Positions 62,397 to 64,000 of a stretch of DNA of 64,000 bases are shown here, piece by piece. Source of the stretch: CAYPTB01 sp964413535 (GTDB taxonomy: Bacteria > Planctomycetota > UBA1135 > GCA-002686595); assembly GCA_964413535.1 (NCBI GenBank), contig CAYPTB010000036.1:1-64000 (forward strand), written 5' to 3'. A model generated the notes under the pieces. That model made no database searches and was not told the DNA's origin. It worked only from the letters and a program-made list of their open reading frames with translations. Both the position numbers and the translations under genes were made by a program. Within the stretch, counting starts at the first letter, position 1. Every line of letters starts with the position of its first letter.

Positions 62397-63344
62397 ATGC
62401 AGACCGGATTCGTCTACCACGCCGATTGTCTCGGCCACAGCGCCGGCATCGGGCACCCCGAACAGCCGCGGCGCCTGAGCGCGGTGCGCGATCGACTGAT
62501 CGACTCAGCCCTGTGGCAAGACCTCGCCGTACACGAGCCGTCGGAGGCTCCCGCCGAGTGGATCGAAGCCGTGCACTCCCCCGCCCTGGTGCAATCGCTG
62601 GCCCGCGCGGAGGCTTCGGGCGGCGTGCAGCTCGACCCGGACACGCGCGCCGGAAGCGGCTCCGATCGCGCCGCTCGTCTGGCAACCGGCGGTCTCCTCG
62701 AAGCCACGGACCGCGTGCTGCGCGGCGAGTGGCGGAACGCCTTCGTCGCGGCGCGACCGCCCGGCCACCACGCCGAGCGCGACCGGGCCATGGGCTTCTG
62801 CCTCTACAACCACGCGGCCATCGCCGCCACCTATCTGCGCAAGGCGCACGCTCTCGAGCGCGTTTGCATCCTGGATTGGGACGTCCATCACGGAAACGGC
62901 ACGCAGCACATCTTCGATGAGGATCCCTGCGTCTTCTACGCGAGCTTGCACCAGTACCCCTTCTATCCCGGCACCGGCGCGGCCTCGGAGCGCGGCCGCG
63001 GCGCGGGGGAAGGCGCCACGTTGAACCGTCCGATGGTCGCGGGGACCGGCGACAGCGAGTGGATGGGCGCGCTCGAGCGCGAGGTCCTGCCCCGGCTCGA
63101 GGCCTTCGCACCCGAGTTCGTCCTCGTCTCGGCCGGCTTCGACGGCCACCGCTTTGACCCGCTCGGGGGCTGCAACCTCTCCGTGGACGGGTATCGCGCG
63201 CTCACGCGGCTCGCACTCGAGCTCGCCGGTCGCTGCGCGCACGGCCGAGTGGTCTCGCTGCTCGAAGGCGGTTACGACCTCGACGCCTTGGGCGCCTGCG
63301 TTCACGCGCACGTGGAAGAGCTCTCCACCTGGAGCGGGAGCTGA
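62397..63344 (+). CDS. Histone-deacetylase-like (AcuC/Zn-dependent amidohydrolase) enzyme
   Basis: A 315-residue arginase-deacetylase fold protein. The active site is complete: the His pair H124/H125 in RPPGHHAE, zinc ligands D162 and H164 in LDWDVHHGNGT and D249 in SAGFDGH, and the catalytic-type Y293 in LEGGYD. Bacterial members deacetylate proteins, acetylpolyamines or acetoin-related substrates; the substrate here is unknown. ATG 62397 lies just before the family start TGFVYHADCLGH. The radical SAM gene begins five bases after its stop, so they may be co-transcribed. Confidence 0.86.
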   Translation: MQTGFVYHADCLGHSAGIGHPEQPRRLSAVRDRLIDSALWQDLAVHEPSEAPAEWIEAVHSPALVQSLARAEASGGVQLDPDTRAGSGSDRAARLATGGLLEATDRVLRGEWRNAFVAARPPGHHAERDRAMGFCLYNHAAIAATYLRKAHALERVCILDWDVHHGNGTQHIFDEDPCVFYASLHQYPFYPGTGAASERGRGAGEGATLNRPMVAGTGDSEWMGALEREVLPRLEAFAPEFVLVSAGFDGHRFDPLGGCNLSVDGYRALTRLALELAGRCAHGRVVSLLEGGYDLDALGACVHAHVEELSTWSGS

Positions 63345-63349
63345 GCACC

Positions 63350-64000
63350 GTGCGTCTCTCGACCCACGTCCACGATCGCGACGGCGCGGGCCTCGTGTAC
63401 GTCTATCCGGTCGTGTCGCGGCGCGCGCGCGGCGTGTCCGTCGGCGTCAACCTGAACCCCAACTCCGCCTGCAACTGGCGCTGTGTCTACTGTCAGGTCC
63501 CCGACCTCGCGTGGGGCAAGGGACCGCCGATCGACCTCGAGCTCCTCGAGCACGAGCTCGGCCTCGTCCTGGGGCAGATCGCGCACGGCGACTATCTGCT
63601 GCAGCACGTTCCGGAGGGATCGCGGCGGCTCCATGACGTCGCGTTCTCCGGCAACGGAGAGCCCACGAGCTCGCCGCAATTCCCCGAAGCGGTGGAGGTG
63701 GCGCGCGCGGCCCTCGCGCAGCTCGGCTTGACCGAGGACGTAGCGCTCGTCCTGATCACCAACGGATCGCTCGTGCAGGACGACTCCGTGCAGCGCGGTC
63801 TCGCCCTGCTCGCGGAAGGCGGGGGCCAGGTCTGGTTCAAGCTCGACCGCGCAACGGACGCGGGGATCGAGGAGGTCAACTCCTCGCGCATCGGGATCCG
63901 GCGCACGCTCGCGAACCTCGCGACCTGCGCGCGGCTCGCACCGACGTGGATCCAAACCTGCCTCTTCGCGCGCAACGGGCGCCCTCCCGACGAGCGGGAG
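63350..64000 (+). CDS. Radical SAM protein, Tyw1/COG0731-like (partial, runs off window)
   Basis: The first 217 codons are present and the frame is open to the window end. VYPVVSRRARGVSVGVNLNP is followed by the cluster motif C41, C45, C48 (CNWRCVYCQ), then FSGNGEPTSSPQF and LITNGSL, with VWFKLDRATDAG. This order resembles bacterial Fe-S proteins related to wyosine-synthesis Tyw1. The GTG start at 63350 gives the usual short N-terminus; no strong ribosome site was seen. Substrate unknown. No stop codon is visible, so the full length cannot be given. Confidence 0.8.
   Translation, partial: MRLSTHVHDRDGAGLVYVYPVVSRRARGVSVGVNLNPNSACNWRCVYCQVPDLAWGKGPPIDLELLEHELGLVLGQIAHGDYLLQHVPEGSRRLHDVAFSGNGEPTSSPQFPEAVEVARAALAQLGLTEDVALVLITNGSLVQDDSVQRGLALLAEGGGQVWFKLDRATDAGIEEVNSSRIGIRRTLANLATCARLAPTWIQTCLFARNGRPPDERE

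Overview
The window is a high-GC bacterial chromosome segment. Two things suggest a Planctomycetota genome: the dockerin-like DCDLNGQVDSCELASG stretch followed by a C-terminal beta module in the PQQ-type sugar dehydrogenase, and a multi-copy family of secreted proteins with PKD relatives. No rRNA or marker gene is present, so this assignment is inference. I saw no tRNA, rRNA, CRISPR array, transposase or integrase.

Region 1 (1-6564) holds five tandem plus-strand copies of one secreted family, the first cut by the window edge. Their shared marks are N-terminal ADG-x-x-PGS, four conserved cysteines, a DxDxDG motif and a C-terminal LWES..NGDF.KTGTDDPEFP block. GC-rich hairpins follow the first three copies. 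The last two copies form an operon with a Tat-type amidohydrolase.

Region 2 (6625-20498) is mainly metabolic. A minus-strand, translationally coupled operon encodes a cyclic-2,3-diphosphoglycerate-synthetase-like P-loop protein, an N-acylornithine-type carbamoyltransferase, a GNAT acyltransferase and an M20 deacylase. Together they look like an arginine pathway using N-acylated intermediates. Then come a PlsC-type acyltransferase, the glyoxylate shunt (malate synthase, isocitrate lyase) with a glyoxylate aminotransferase, two uncharacterised proteins, and a secreted PQQ-type sugar dehydrogenase.

Region 3 (20969-41761) and its continuation (45964-53438) form a large surface-glycan locus. It contains two GT4 and two GT2 glycosyltransferases, three GT39-like membrane glycosyltransferases and a fourth large membrane protein, an AglD-like membrane protein, a flippase, a SPASM radical SAM enzyme, and a polysaccharide deacetylase. 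It also has an FAD oxidoreductase, a CDP-sugar module (RfbF, RfbG, sugar C-methyltransferase, SDR), a nitroreductase-methyltransferase fusion and an initiating phosphoglycosyl transferase. No obvious Wzy polymerase was seen.

Embedded in the glycan locus (41843-45807) is a two-gene operon of visibly lower GC. It encodes a TPR-CHAT caspase-like protease with an intact His/Cys dyad and a small secreted partner.

Region 4 (53729-59952) carries four more members of the region 1 family, arranged as a duplicated two-gene unit. One gene of each pair is extended by PKD domains (two in one, three in the other). Nine family members therefore flank the metabolic and glycan regions.

Region 5 (60238-64000) has a PPP-type phosphatase, an outer-membrane-like protein, a class I/II histone-deacetylase-like enzyme and the start of a Tyw1-like radical SAM protein cut by the window end.
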